6,142 nt of DNA from the NCBI GenBank assembly GCA_003694825.1, contig RFJS01000124.1, positions 1 through 6,142 of the forward strand, in the 5' to 3' direction. The position numbers were made by a program, and so were the translations under genes. Under the pieces are notes generated by a model, which was not told the DNA's origin, searched no databases, and saw nothing but the letters and a program-made list of their open reading frames with translations. This stretch comes from Verrucomicrobiota bacterium (GTDB lineage: Bacteria > Verrucomicrobiota > Verrucomicrobiia > Opitutales > Opitutaceae). Positions within the stretch are counted from its first letter, which is position 1, and each line of letters opens with the position of its first letter. Below, one piece after another: positions 1-6,142 of this stretch.

Positions 1-1994
1 ACGGCAAAGGAGGGCAGGGTGAAGGTGATGCGGTCGCCGCTGGCCGTGAAGGTCAGCTCGACCGGCGCGGGCGCGTCCACGCTCATCCAGGAGACGTGGA
101 CCGAGGAGCTGGTGAAGCCCGACGGGATATCGACGGTGACCGTGGCGGCGGGTGCGGGCTGGATGACCTGGGTGTCGGGGTCGGCGGGGAGGGTGATGTC
201 GTGGTTGACGAGGTGGTAGACGTGTGAGCCGTCGGTCATCTCGTAGCGGTGCATGTGCACGGTGGCCGGCAGGGTGGTGTCGACGGCCGGCGCCAGCACG
301 GGGTCCACGGCGGCGGTCCACGAATCGCGCGCCGCCTGCAGGGCCGTGGCGTTGGAGGACGTGACTTCCCACAGGCTGCCGTTGGCGGTGGCGGCGTTGG
401 TGTCGTAGTCCGCGCCGAGGTTGGCGGCGAAGGCGATGACCTTGCCCGAGCCGACCGTGGCCGTGGCGTCGGATCCAAAATAGTCGTCGAGGGTGCGGGC
501 CGCCGAGCGATCGGCGCCGTTTTCGTCGAGATCGGCGACCTGGCCGAGGCCGATGACGACGCCACCGTTGTTCAGGTAGGTTTCGATTTTCGAAACCTGG
601 GCGTCGGTGAGCATGCGGGCGCGGGGGAGGATGATCGCGGCGTAGCGGCTGAGGTCGGCGGTGGCGAAGGGGTCGGTCCCGTCACGCCGGCCGGGGTGGC
701 CGGCGAAGAGCACATCGGCGGGGCGGTGCACTTCGGCGAGCAGCTTGATGATCCCGCGATAGCCGTTGGTGTAGCCGCCGGGGTCGGCTTCCTCGTAGGC
801 TTCGTTGTAGACGACGGCGACTTCGCCGGCGCGCGTGAGGTTGAAGAGTTCCGGATGGGCTTCCGGGAACCGCAGGATGGGCGCGAGGGCGGTGAGACGC
901 TCGCCGTAATTGTGGTAGGCGACCCAGTCGTTCGGGATCTGGTAGAGCCCGCCGCAGGAAAAGGTGGCGGCGGCGAAGATCTTGCTCAATTCGGTGATGT
1001 GCAACGGCCCGAAGGGATCGTTGGAGCCGTTGAGTGAGCCGGTGTTGGCCGGGAAGTTCCACGACCAGAAACGCTTTCCGAAATTTTGTGCGTTTTTGTA
1101 GACGTGTTCGAGATTCCGATACGGATAGCCGAGGGAGTCGAGGAAGGTCTCGGCCATGCCGAAGTCGAGCACGTCGATGTTGTCCCACTGGCGGTGGTTG
1201 ATATAGCGGTTGGCGCCAAACCAGGCCGGGCGGCCGTGGGTGGTGGAGGCGTAGTCGCCGATGGCCGTGGTCCATTCGGTGAAGAAGGCGCGCTCGGTGG
1301 CGCGAATATGAGCGAGCCAGGCCCGATAGAGGTCGTCGTTGGGCGGGTTGCCGGCGAATGAGGCGGAGTCGGTGTAGCCGCCGCCGGCCGGTGAGCGCAG
1401 GTGGTCGCGATAGTCGAAGGTGGCCACGTCCGTCACTCCCATGGCGGTGAGCTCGGCCGGGGAGTAGTTGACCTGCAGGTAGGTGCGGAATCCGGCGATG
1501 ACCTCGTCGTCGAAGCTGATGGCCGGAAGGTCCGGAGCGGCGGTATCCAGGAGGAAATACGTGGCGCCGAGGTCGGCCGCGAGTTTGCCGGATGCGATGA
1601 GGTATTGCCGATAGGCGGAGCGCGTGAACACGGGGAATGTGGTCACCGTGCCATCGAGATTGACGGCGAAGTATTCGGGCCCCCAGGAGTCGTTGGCATC
1701 GGTTTCCACCGCGCCATGCGCGAAGTAGGCGGCGTAGCGGATACCCTGGGCCTGCCATTCCGCAATGGCCGCCGCCGCCTGATCCCGGGCTTGCTGGGAC
1801 CAGGTGTGGTCGATCCAGCCGAAGTCGTCGACGACGACCGCGGGGCGGGTGCCGGCGGCGTAGATGGGGCGGGGACCAAAGGTGGTGCGGGCGTCGTCGG
1901 GATCACCGGGAGCCGCGGAAAGGAGCGAGGCCGTTGCGACGAGTGCGGCGACAGCCAGATGCCGCACGAGCGTGGAAAAGGCAGGTGACTTCAT
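1..1994 (-). CDS. Putative secreted glycoside hydrolase, barrel plus GATase-like domain (3' end off window)
   Basis: The frame is open from the ATG at 1994 to the left edge, giving 664 codons with no stop, so the C-terminus is missing. Residues 1-28 look like a Sec signal peptide: basic start, then a hydrophobic stretch LAVAALVATASLL, then SAA. Residues about 50-380 read like a TIM-barrel hydrolase of the GH42/hypothetical-glycosyl-hydrolase kind, with strand-like segments AVVVDDFGW (52-60), GATYFLLD (143-150) and IDVLDFGMAE (273-282). D150, D278 and E282 are candidate acidic catalytic residues by inference only. Residues about 390-525 resemble the class I glutamine-amidotransferase-like domain found in the middle of beta-galactosidase A-type enzymes (YAAIILPRARMLTD, then ETYLNNGGVVIGLG). 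Residues about 575-664 look like a beta-sandwich. The likely role is attack on an extracellular or periplasmic glycan; the substrate cannot be told. No Shine-Dalgarno sequence precedes the ATG, but the signal peptide supports this start. The coding region is sure, the family moderately so. Confidence 0.8.
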   Translation of the reverse strand, partial: MKSPAFSTLVRHLAVAALVATASLLSAAPGDPDDARTTFGPRPIYAAGTRPAVVVDDFGWIDHTWSQQARDQAAAAIAEWQAQGIRYAAYFAHGAVETDANDSWGPEYFAVNLDGTVTTFPVFTRSAYRQYLIASGKLAADLGATYFLLDTAAPDLPAISFDDEVIAGFRTYLQVNYSPAELTAMGVTDVATFDYRDHLRSPAGGGYTDSASFAGNPPNDDLYRAWLAHIRATERAFFTEWTTAIGDYASTTHGRPAWFGANRYINHRQWDNIDVLDFGMAETFLDSLGYPYRNLEHVYKNAQNFGKRFWSWNFPANTGSLNGSNDPFGPLHITELSKIFAAATFSCGGLYQIPNDWVAYHNYGERLTALAPILRFPEAHPELFNLTRAGEVAVVYNEAYEEADPGGYTNGYRGIIKLLAEVHRPADVLFAGHPGRRDGTDPFATADLSRYAAIILPRARMLTDAQVSKIETYLNNGGVVIGLGQVADLDENGADRSAARTLDDYFGSDATATVGSGKVIAFAANLGADYDTNAATANGSLWEVTSSNATALQAARDSWTAAVDPVLAPAVDTTLPATVHMHRYEMTDGSHVYHLVNHDITLPADPDTQVIQPAPAATVTVDIPSGFTSSSVHVSWMSVDAPAPVELTFTASGDRITFTLPSFA

Positions 1995-1995
1995 G

Positions 1996-2046
1996 GCGCT
2001 ATCAGTTGTCATAATGGGGGTTGTTTCCCCCATTCGGTGACAGCGC
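1996..2046 (-). promoter_or_regulatory. Extended inverted repeat in the leader of the glycoside-hydrolase-like gene
   Basis: Perfect 8-bp arms AATGGGGG (2013-2020) and CCCCCATT (2027-2034) enclose a 6-nt loop. Outside them TGTCA (2007-2011) pairs with TGACA (2038-2042) across a small internal loop. An alternative outermost pairing joins GCGCT (1996-2000) to AGCGC (2042-2046), beside the start codon at 1994. The structure is visible directly in the sequence. It has no adjoining U-tract on the minus strand, so it does not look like an intrinsic terminator. It could be an operator for a DNA-binding regulator or an RNA hairpin that controls access to the start codon; which one is inference. Confidence 0.5.
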
Positions 2047-2299
2047 GCCGGGTCCGTAACGCCTGGGTGATTTCCGCAGGCGGAGTGGAGGATTTTGACG
2101 AATTTTATGAGATCGACACGGCGGGCGCGGGCTGACGGGTGTGCTGCATGTGGGGCGGCGCGCAAGGTGTGGGAGCGAGTCCGGAGAATGGCTGTGTCGA
2201 GGCGCGGGCCGGAGAGGAGCTGTCGAGGGGCTGACTCGTTCGATTTCGGGGCGTTTCATTGATCGGCTTCGAGAAGGGGCGGGAGGGCTACGCGTGTGG
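2047..2299. other. Intergenic region with no convincing gene
   Basis: Together with the leader repeat on its left, this stretch separates the start of the glycoside-hydrolase-like gene from the terminator of the lipoprotein gene. Short open frames cross it on both strands, but their translations are arginine- and proline-rich low-complexity peptides with no domain and no ribosome binding site. Apart from the AT-rich patch near 2100 and a trivial 8-bp direct repeat TGTCGAGG (2195-2202 and 2221-2228), I see nothing in it. Confidence 0.6.
2102..2107 (-). promoter_or_regulatory. Possible -10 element for the glycoside-hydrolase-like gene
   Basis: On the minus strand this reads TAAAAT, five of six matches to the sigma-70 -10 consensus, inside the only AT-rich island (about 2091-2110) upstream of the gene. 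It would give a leader of roughly 100 nt that includes the inverted repeat near the start codon. I see no good -35 hexamer at the expected distance, so this is weak. Confidence 0.2.
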
Positions 2300-2331
2300 A
2301 AAAGAAAACCCGCGACCGGGCGGTCGCGGGT
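2300..2331 (-). terminator. Strong rho-independent terminator of the lipoprotein gene
   Basis: Arms CCCGCGACC (2309-2317) and GGTCGCGGG (2322-2330) form a perfect GC-rich stem around a 4-nt loop, and A2308/T2331 extends it by one pair. Read on the minus strand, the stem is followed at once by TTTTCTTTT (2308 down to 2300). It begins 47 nt after the lipoprotein stop codon. The plus-strand side has no T-tract, so it works in the minus direction only and isolates the lipoprotein transcript from the next gene downstream. Confidence 0.92.
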
Positions 2332-2378
2332 GGAGAGATCCCTCGCAATGCGCTTGCCTGTGCGAAGCCGAGGCGGGG

Positions 2379-2837
2379 TCAGGAATTCGGTTCGGCCGCG
2401 GCGGCAGCGGGGGTGTCGGTTTCAGCGGTCTCTTTCAAAGGGACGAGTTTGACGTCGATGGGGTTGGGCTTGAGGCCGTTGGTCGCACCGGTGGCGACAT
2501 CGATGCCGGCGCCGATGAGACCGCCGACGATGGCGTTGCCAGCCATGCCGACGCCACCGGCCGTCACCGGAGCGCTGGTGACATCGACCTCAATCGGTTC
2601 GTAACCCTCTTTGGTGATGTGAACCTTTCCCTCGAACTTGCGGCTGAGCTTGAAGGAGGTGGGCGTTTTGCCGTGCAGGTCAACGTTCGGGCCTTCGACA
2701 TGAACTTCTGCGCCAGCAGGATCACTTGTGACCACGAGGGTATCCTTTGTGCCGCGGGTGACAGTGGCGCAGCCGGACAGGATGGATGCGGCGAGGGCGA
2801 GGCAGATGACAGAGAGAGCGTATTTAACGGTATTCAT
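2379..2837 (-). CDS. PEGA-domain lipoprotein
   Basis: This gene encodes 152 residues starting at the ATG at 2837. A longer reading from upstream would place about 25 non-signal-like residues ahead of the signal peptide, so the inner ATG is preferred. Residues 1-22 form a lipoprotein signal peptide (MNTVKYALSVICLALAASIL) ending in the lipobox L-S-G-C, with Cys23 as the expected lipidated residue. Residues about 35-86 match a PEGA domain: VTSDPAGAEVHVEG, then KTPTSFKL, then ITKEGYEPIEVDV. A glycine-rich, weakly hydrophobic stretch follows (94-119, GGVGMAGNAIVGGLIGAGIDVATGA), then the NPIDVKLVP strand and an alanine-rich tail. This layout is common in small uncharacterised lipoproteins of Gram-negative bacteria. 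The product is probably anchored in the outer membrane facing the periplasm; its exact function is unknown. The upstream context CACCCCATG has no Shine-Dalgarno sequence. The gene appears monocistronic, with a strong terminator directly behind it. Confidence 0.9.
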   Translation of the reverse strand: MNTVKYALSVICLALAASILSGCATVTRGTKDTLVVTSDPAGAEVHVEGPNVDLHGKTPTSFKLSRKFEGKVHITKEGYEPIEVDVTSAPVTAGGVGMAGNAIVGGLIGAGIDVATGATNGLKPNPIDVKLVPLKETAETDTPAAAAAEPNS

Positions 2838-3233
2838 GGGGTGAGGCTGATAGAGAATAATGACCTGCCTTCCAGGAATGCCGCGACGACACCCGAGCGG
2901 TGGTGCCTCCATGCGGGGTCATTGTGGATACCCGGAATCAGGCGGAGACGAATGGAGATTCAGACGTTTGTGCAGTGAGTGTCAAAGGACGATCCCTCAG
3001 AGAATCCCCGTTTTTTTGTCAGGTGATCACCGTAGTCGTGCTGTTCCGGCGAAGCGGTGGTGCGCATGGCGCCGAAGAGCCCATTCCAAAGGGCGCTCAG
3101 GATGTGAGAATCGTCGTCACGGACTCTCTTGCGGCGGGGAGGCGCGCCGGAGGAGCGGCGGCGCAGTCGCCTGCCGGAGATGGGCAGAGCGGGCGGGAAG
3201 AGTTCGCGCGATTTGGGGGACGGGGAGGGGGAG
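2838..3233. other. Intergenic gap of 396 bp; no gene seen
   Basis: The gap lies upstream of the lipoprotein gene and downstream of the GGT-family gene, both on the minus strand. Open frames here are extensions of out-of-frame readings of the neighbours and show no recognisable domain. Near the lipoprotein start, minus-strand TATTCT (2854-2859) is a possible -10 without a good -35. A run of seven T (3011-3017) has no stable stem before it on the plus strand, so I do not call a terminator. I also find no clear intrinsic terminator for the GGT-family gene; GCCC (3079-3082) and GGGC (3091-3094) form only a weak stem without a U-tract. Confidence 0.55.
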
Positions 3234-4988
3234 TCAGTAGCCGGCGGCCTGGCCGTCCTTGCGGCTCTCGCTGGCGCCATGATAGACGCCGGTGGCGGGG
3301 TCGCGCAGGATCGCCTGGTAGCCGCCGAAGCCGCCGACGTCGTCGCGGATGTCGTGGCCGCGCAGGAGGAGCGCACGGCGGGTTTCCCACGGCACGCCGG
3401 TTTCGAGATAGACGTGCCCGCCGTCGGTCATCGGCGGATGATCGTAGTCGGTGGAGCCGTCGTGCTGCCAGCGGGCGGCGTCGCCGGCCTCCTGCACGTT
3501 CATGCCGAAGTCGATCATGTTGACGAGGATCTGCACGTGGCCCTGCGGCTGCATGGCGCCTCCCATGACGCCGAAGCTCAGCCATGGCTCGCCGTCTTTC
3601 ATGACGAAGGCCGGGATGATCGTGTGAAAGGGGCGTTTGCCGGGGGCGTAGACGTTGGGGTGGTCGGTGGGCTCGAGGACGAACATTTCGCCGCGGTCCT
3701 GGAAGCCAAACCCGAGGCCCGGCACCATGATGCCGCTGCCCATGCCCCGGTAGTTGCTCTGAATGAGCGAGACCATGTTGCCGTCGGCGTCGGCAGTGGT
3801 GAGGTAGATCGTGTCGCCCTGCTCAAGCGCGGGATTGCCGGCATCGACCCGCCGGGCCGCGCGGCGCATGTCGATGAGGGCGCGGCGCTCGGCGGCGTAG
3901 GCTTTCGAAAGCAGGCCTCCGAGAGGGATGTCGGCGAAGTCGGGGTCGGCGTAGAAGCGGGCCCGGTCCTCGAAGGCGAGCTTCTTCGCCTCGATCATCA
4001 CGTGCAGGGCGTCGGCCGAGTTGAAGCCCATCGCCCTCAGATCGAAGCCCTCGAGGATATTAAGCATCTGGAGGGCGGCGATGCCCTGGCCATTGGGCGG
4101 GAGTTCGTAAACGTCATAGCCGCGATAGTTGACCGACACAGGTTCGACCCAGGTCGAGGCATGGGCCTCGAGGTCGGCTTTGCGCAGGTAGCCGCCGTTG
4201 GCGCGCATGAAGGCGTCGATTTCATCGGCGATGGCGCCGTGGTAAAAGACTTCGCGACCGCCTTCGGCGATGCGGCGGTAGGTGCGCGCGAGATCGGGGT
4301 TGCGAAAGATTTCGCCCTTGCGCGGGGCCCTGCCGCCGGGGGCCCAGGTGCGCCACGCCGCACCGGGGAGGTCTTTGAAGTGGCGCACGTTTCGCTCCCA
4401 GTAGAAGGCGATGAGCTCGGACAGCGGAAATCCGTCCTCGGCGTAGGCGATGGCCGGGGCGAGCACCTCCGCCATGGGCAGACGACCAAAGCGCTCGTGC
4501 AGTTCGAGCCATGCGTCGACCGTTCCCGGGACGGAAATCGGAAGCATGCCCGTGGGCGGAATCGTGGTGCGGCCAAGCTTTTTCAGCTCCATCCGGAGCG
4601 TCGCGTAATTGAGCGCCCGCGGTGACCGCCCGGAACCGTTGAGCCCGTAGAGCCGGCGTTCCTGCGCGCTCCAGACGATGGCGAAGAGGTCGCCGCCAAT
4701 GCCGCATCCCGTCGGCTCCATGAGGCCGAGGGCGGCGTTGGCCGCGATGGCGGCGTCCGCGGCCGAGCCGCCGCGTTTGAGGATATCGAGCGCGATTTGT
4801 GTGGCGAGAGGCTGGCTGGTCGCGGCCATTCCGTGGCTGGCGATGACTTCGGAGCGGGTGGCGAAGGGGCGTCCTGTGATGCGGTCCACTTGGGCGGGAA
4901 GGGGGTTGGGGGTGGCGGTGATGGCGAACAGAGAAAGGGCGAGAACCGTCTGCAGATGCGAGGAAGCGATGGTGAGAGGGGATGCCAT
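3234..4988 (-). CDS. Secreted gamma-glutamyltransferase-family proenzyme (YwrD-like)
   Basis: This gene encodes 584 residues from the ATG at 4988. An in-frame TTG at 5009 would add seven residues but is less likely. Residues 1-32 form a signal peptide (hydrophobic core TVLALSLFAITA, then NPLPA). The rest is a full-length Ntn-hydrolase of the GGT family: RGGSAADAAIAANAALGLMEPTGCGIGGD (72-100), NGSGRSP (117-123) with Arg121 a likely substrate carboxylate binder, and the processing site at GDTIYLTTADADGN. There Thr393 should become the N-terminal nucleophile of the small subunit after autocleavage. The FGVMGGAMQPQG segment holds the paired glycines (476-477) expected near the oxyanion hole. The Thr-Ile-Tyr context and overall reading resemble the YwrD-like branch more than E. 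coli GGT. Family members cleave gamma-glutamyl bonds, such as that of glutathione, or act as acylases; the true substrate here is not readable. The product is probably periplasmic or extracellular. It is divergent from pckG and no Shine-Dalgarno sequence is seen. Confidence 0.93.
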   Translation of the reverse strand: MASPLTIASSHLQTVLALSLFAITATPNPLPAQVDRITGRPFATRSEVIASHGMAATSQPLATQIALDILKRGGSAADAAIAANAALGLMEPTGCGIGGDLFAIVWSAQERRLYGLNGSGRSPRALNYATLRMELKKLGRTTIPPTGMLPISVPGTVDAWLELHERFGRLPMAEVLAPAIAYAEDGFPLSELIAFYWERNVRHFKDLPGAAWRTWAPGGRAPRKGEIFRNPDLARTYRRIAEGGREVFYHGAIADEIDAFMRANGGYLRKADLEAHASTWVEPVSVNYRGYDVYELPPNGQGIAALQMLNILEGFDLRAMGFNSADALHVMIEAKKLAFEDRARFYADPDFADIPLGGLLSKAYAAERRALIDMRRAARRVDAGNPALEQGDTIYLTTADADGNMVSLIQSNYRGMGSGIMVPGLGFGFQDRGEMFVLEPTDHPNVYAPGKRPFHTIIPAFVMKDGEPWLSFGVMGGAMQPQGHVQILVNMIDFGMNVQEAGDAARWQHDGSTDYDHPPMTDGGHVYLETGVPWETRRALLLRGHDIRDDVGGFGGYQAILRDPATGVYHGASESRKDGQAAGY

Positions 4989-5112
4989 GGGGTGCCGGGT
5001 GGGTTCCAAACCTGCCGGTCATGGGGAGGGAAGGCAAGTGGCGGCGTGCCGCGGCGCGTCGGGGGCGGGCTTCGCCGTCACGCCTGTCGGGCCGCCGGAA
5101 ACGAACCGAATT

Positions 5113-5135
5113 AAAGATAAGGGGTTCTTATTTTT
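5113..5135. repeat. AT-rich inverted repeat in the divergent intergenic region
   Basis: AAAGATAAG (5113-5121) can pair with CTTATTTTT (5127-5135) around a 5-nt loop, with one G-T wobble. In the plus direction the T-run is mostly used up as the descending arm, and no plus-strand gene lies upstream, so a terminator role is doubtful. In the minus direction it sits about 125 nt upstream of the GGT-family start and may overlap its promoter. Confidence 0.35.
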
Positions 5136-5253
5136 TGGGTGGCGGCCACAAGAATCGCGCAGTTCTGGACAATCCGAGCAATGCGTGAGACTTTCCCGAT
5201 CACCATAATCCGCCGCGATGAACAGCGCAGCGCTCAGCCTCGAATTGCGCACA

Positions 5254-5270
5254 GAGAGCCGGATGCTCTC
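5254..5270. repeat. Short inverted repeat upstream of pckG
   Basis: GAGAGC (5254-5259) and GCTCTC (5265-5270) are perfect 6-bp arms around a 5-nt spacer, about 140 nt before the pckG start. They could be a regulator site or a hairpin in a long leader. With only six base pairs, chance is not excluded. Confidence 0.3.
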
Positions 5271-5350
5271 GAGGGGCGGAGCGTTGACGTCGGCCGCCGG
5301 GGCTATGCCCTGCGCGACGCGAAGGGGCGGCCAGGCGATGGCGGGTTTCC

Positions 5351-5373
5351 TCCCGGGCGACTCCATCCCGGGA
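5351..5373. repeat. Paired TCCCGGG motifs just upstream of pckG
   Basis: TCCCGGG occurs at 5351-5357 and again within the perfect 8-bp palindrome TCCCGGGA at 5366-5373, 15 bp start to start. As an RNA, the first copy can also pair with CCCGGGA (5367-5373) around a 9-nt loop. The pair ends 34 nt before the pckG ATG. A 15-bp spacing is not a whole number of helical turns, so a hairpin is as plausible as a tandem operator. Confidence 0.35.
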
Positions 5374-5407
5374 CACAAGACAGAAAACAACAACTGAGAA
5401 AACAGAC

Positions 5408-6142
5408 ATGCCGATCATGAGCAATACGATGCGATTTCAACAGGCGGAGGGAGATGCTGCCGGCGGTGCCGGCGGCGCGAATCTCGGCCAGGCCAAGCCG
5501 AATCTCCCGAAAGTCGTGAAGTGGGTCGAGGAAATCGCCGCCCTCACCAAGCCCGACAAGATCTACTGGTGCGATGGTTCCAAGGAGGAATACGACCACA
5601 TGGTCGACCTCATGGTCCAGTCCGGCACCGCCATTCGCCTCAACCCCGAGAAGCGTCCGAATTCCATCTATGTCCGTTCGGATCCCAATGACGTCGCCCG
5701 CGTCGAGGATCGCACCTTCATCTGCAGCCGCCGCGAACAGGATGCCGGACCGACCAACAACTGGATGGATCCGAAGGAGATGAAGGCTATCCTCGGCAAG
5801 CTCTTCGACGGCTGCATGCGGGGGCGGACGATGTATGTCATCCCCTTCGCCATGGGGCCGCTCGGTTCGGAGCTGACGCACTACGGCATCGAGATTTCCG
5901 ACTCCCCCTACGTCGTCGCCAACATGCGTATCATGACGCGCATGACGGCGAAGGTTTACGATTACCTGCAGGATCGCGATTTCGTGCCCTGCGTGCACTC
6001 CGTCGGCAAGCCGCTCGCTCCCGGCGAGAAGGACGTGCCGTGGCCGTGCAACGAGACGAAGTACATCGTTCACTATCCGGAGGAGCGTTCCATCTGGTCG
6101 TTTGGTTCCGGATACGGAGGCAACGCAATGAAAGGAAAAAAG
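5408..6142 (+). CDS. pckG: Phosphoenolpyruvate carboxykinase, GTP-dependent (5' portion; 3' end off window)
   Basis: PEPCK catalyses oxaloacetate + GTP to PEP + GDP + CO2, the entry step of gluconeogenesis, in the cytosol. The frame is open from the ATG at 5408 to the right edge, giving 245 of an expected roughly 600 or more residues. GTP-type hallmarks follow in order: [16 protein letters not shown] (48-63), [16 protein letters not shown] (91-106) with Arg98 at the place of the PEP/oxaloacetate-binding arginine, [35 protein letters not shown] (145-179), and [14 protein letters not shown] (232-245). The last holds Tyr236 and Lys244/Lys245, matching the active-site Tyr235 and Lys243/Lys244 of the vertebrate enzyme. 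The nucleotide P-loop would lie beyond the window. The N-terminus has a glycine/alanine-rich segment (17-24). A second in-frame ATG at 5417 is an alternative start. Only a weak GAG (5395-5398 area) precedes the start, with no strong Shine-Dalgarno sequence. Confidence 0.96.
   Translation, partial: MPIMSNTMRFQQAEGDAAGGAGGANLGQAKPNLPKVVKWVEEIAALTKPDKIYWCDGSKEEYDHMVDLMVQSGTAIRLNPEKRPNSIYVRSDPNDVARVEDRTFICSRREQDAGPTNNWMDPKEMKAILGKLFDGCMRGRTMYVIPFAMGPLGSELTHYGIEISDSPYVVANMRIMTRMTAKVYDYLQDRDFVPCVHSVGKPLAPGEKDVPWPCNETKYIVHYPEERSIWSFGSGYGGNAMKGKK

Larger units (their letters stand above)
4989..5407. other. Divergent intergenic region between the GGT-family gene and pckG
   Basis: These 419 bp carry the control regions of two genes transcribed away from each other. 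An AT-rich island at about 5108-5137 is the most promoter-like patch; on the minus strand it contains TAAGAA and TATCTT, but neither has a convincing -35 partner. On the plus strand TTGACG (5284-5289) is followed by TATGCC (5304-5309) with only 14 bp between them, too short for a normal sigma-70 promoter. Two inverted repeats lie on the pckG side and are listed separately. No coding sequence is supported here. Confidence 0.5.

Noticed and set aside
249..1037. A 262-codon plus-strand frame antisense to the glycoside-hydrolase-like gene.
   Set aside because: It is glycine/valine-rich without motifs, and the opposite strand carries the coherent protein.
682..1758. A 358-codon minus-strand frame inside the glycoside-hydrolase-like gene.
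   Set aside because: It is arginine-rich low-complexity sequence on the same strand but out of frame with a longer, better-behaved gene that has a signal peptide.
2195..2228. Direct repeat TGTCGAGG as a possible regulatory or mobile-element mark.
   Set aside because: Two 8-bp copies in GC-rich DNA are expected by chance and nothing around them suggests an insertion.
3001..3020. Possible plus-strand terminator at the run of seven T.
   Set aside because: The bases before it (ATCCC repeated directly rather than inverted) do not form a stable stem, and no plus-strand gene lies upstream.
2960..3067. A 35-residue minus-strand frame in the gap between the lipoprotein and GGT-family genes.
   Set aside because: It has no ribosome binding site, no recognisable motif, and is the tail of a longer out-of-frame reading that overlaps the GGT-family gene.
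3129..4625. A 498-codon open frame on the plus strand opposite the GGT-family gene.
   Set aside because: It lies wholly antisense to most of a well-matched GGT gene, its translation is valine/glycine-rich without domains, and long antisense frames are expected in GC-rich DNA.
5284..5309. TTGACG and TATGCC as a pckG promoter.
   Set aside because: The spacing is only 14 bp and the -10 match is poor.
5303..6073. A 256-codon minus-strand open frame across pckG and its leader.
   Set aside because: It is antisense to a clear PEPCK reading frame and shows no recognisable domain; it is a shadow of codon bias.

Overview
The window is GC-rich bacterial DNA with four protein-coding genes. Three lie on the minus strand: a putative secreted glycoside hydrolase cut by the left edge, a small PEGA-domain lipoprotein, and a secreted gamma-glutamyltransferase (GGT)-family proenzyme. 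One lies on the plus strand: the first 245 codons of GTP-dependent phosphoenolpyruvate carboxykinase, cut by the right edge. The GC-rich coding style, near absence of Shine-Dalgarno sequences, GTP-type PEPCK and large secreted carbohydrate-active-like protein would fit a Verrucomicrobiota member such as an Opitutaceae relative. That placement is inference from style, not from a marker gene.

Layout from left to right: the glycoside-hydrolase-like gene (1-1994, minus) is followed by about 300 bp of leader and intergenic DNA with a clear inverted repeat just upstream of its start. A strong minus-strand intrinsic terminator (2300-2331) then closes the lipoprotein gene (2379-2837, minus). A 396-bp gap without a convincing gene follows, then the GGT-family gene (3234-4988, minus). 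A divergent intergenic region of about 420 bp (4989-5407) separates it from pckG (5408 to the right edge, plus) and must hold the control regions of both.

The genes do not form an obvious pathway. Each has a long intergenic region on its 5' side, and the lipoprotein has its own terminator, so they look like separate transcription units. Three of the four products carry export signals and would act in the envelope or outside the cell: carbohydrate attack, a surface lipoprotein, and gamma-glutamyl peptide hydrolysis. PEPCK is cytosolic central metabolism. No mobile element, CRISPR array, tRNA, rRNA or defence system is visible. The items most worth a second look are leader-region inverted repeats and the incompletely classified hydrolase; I found no convincing undescribed multi-gene system.
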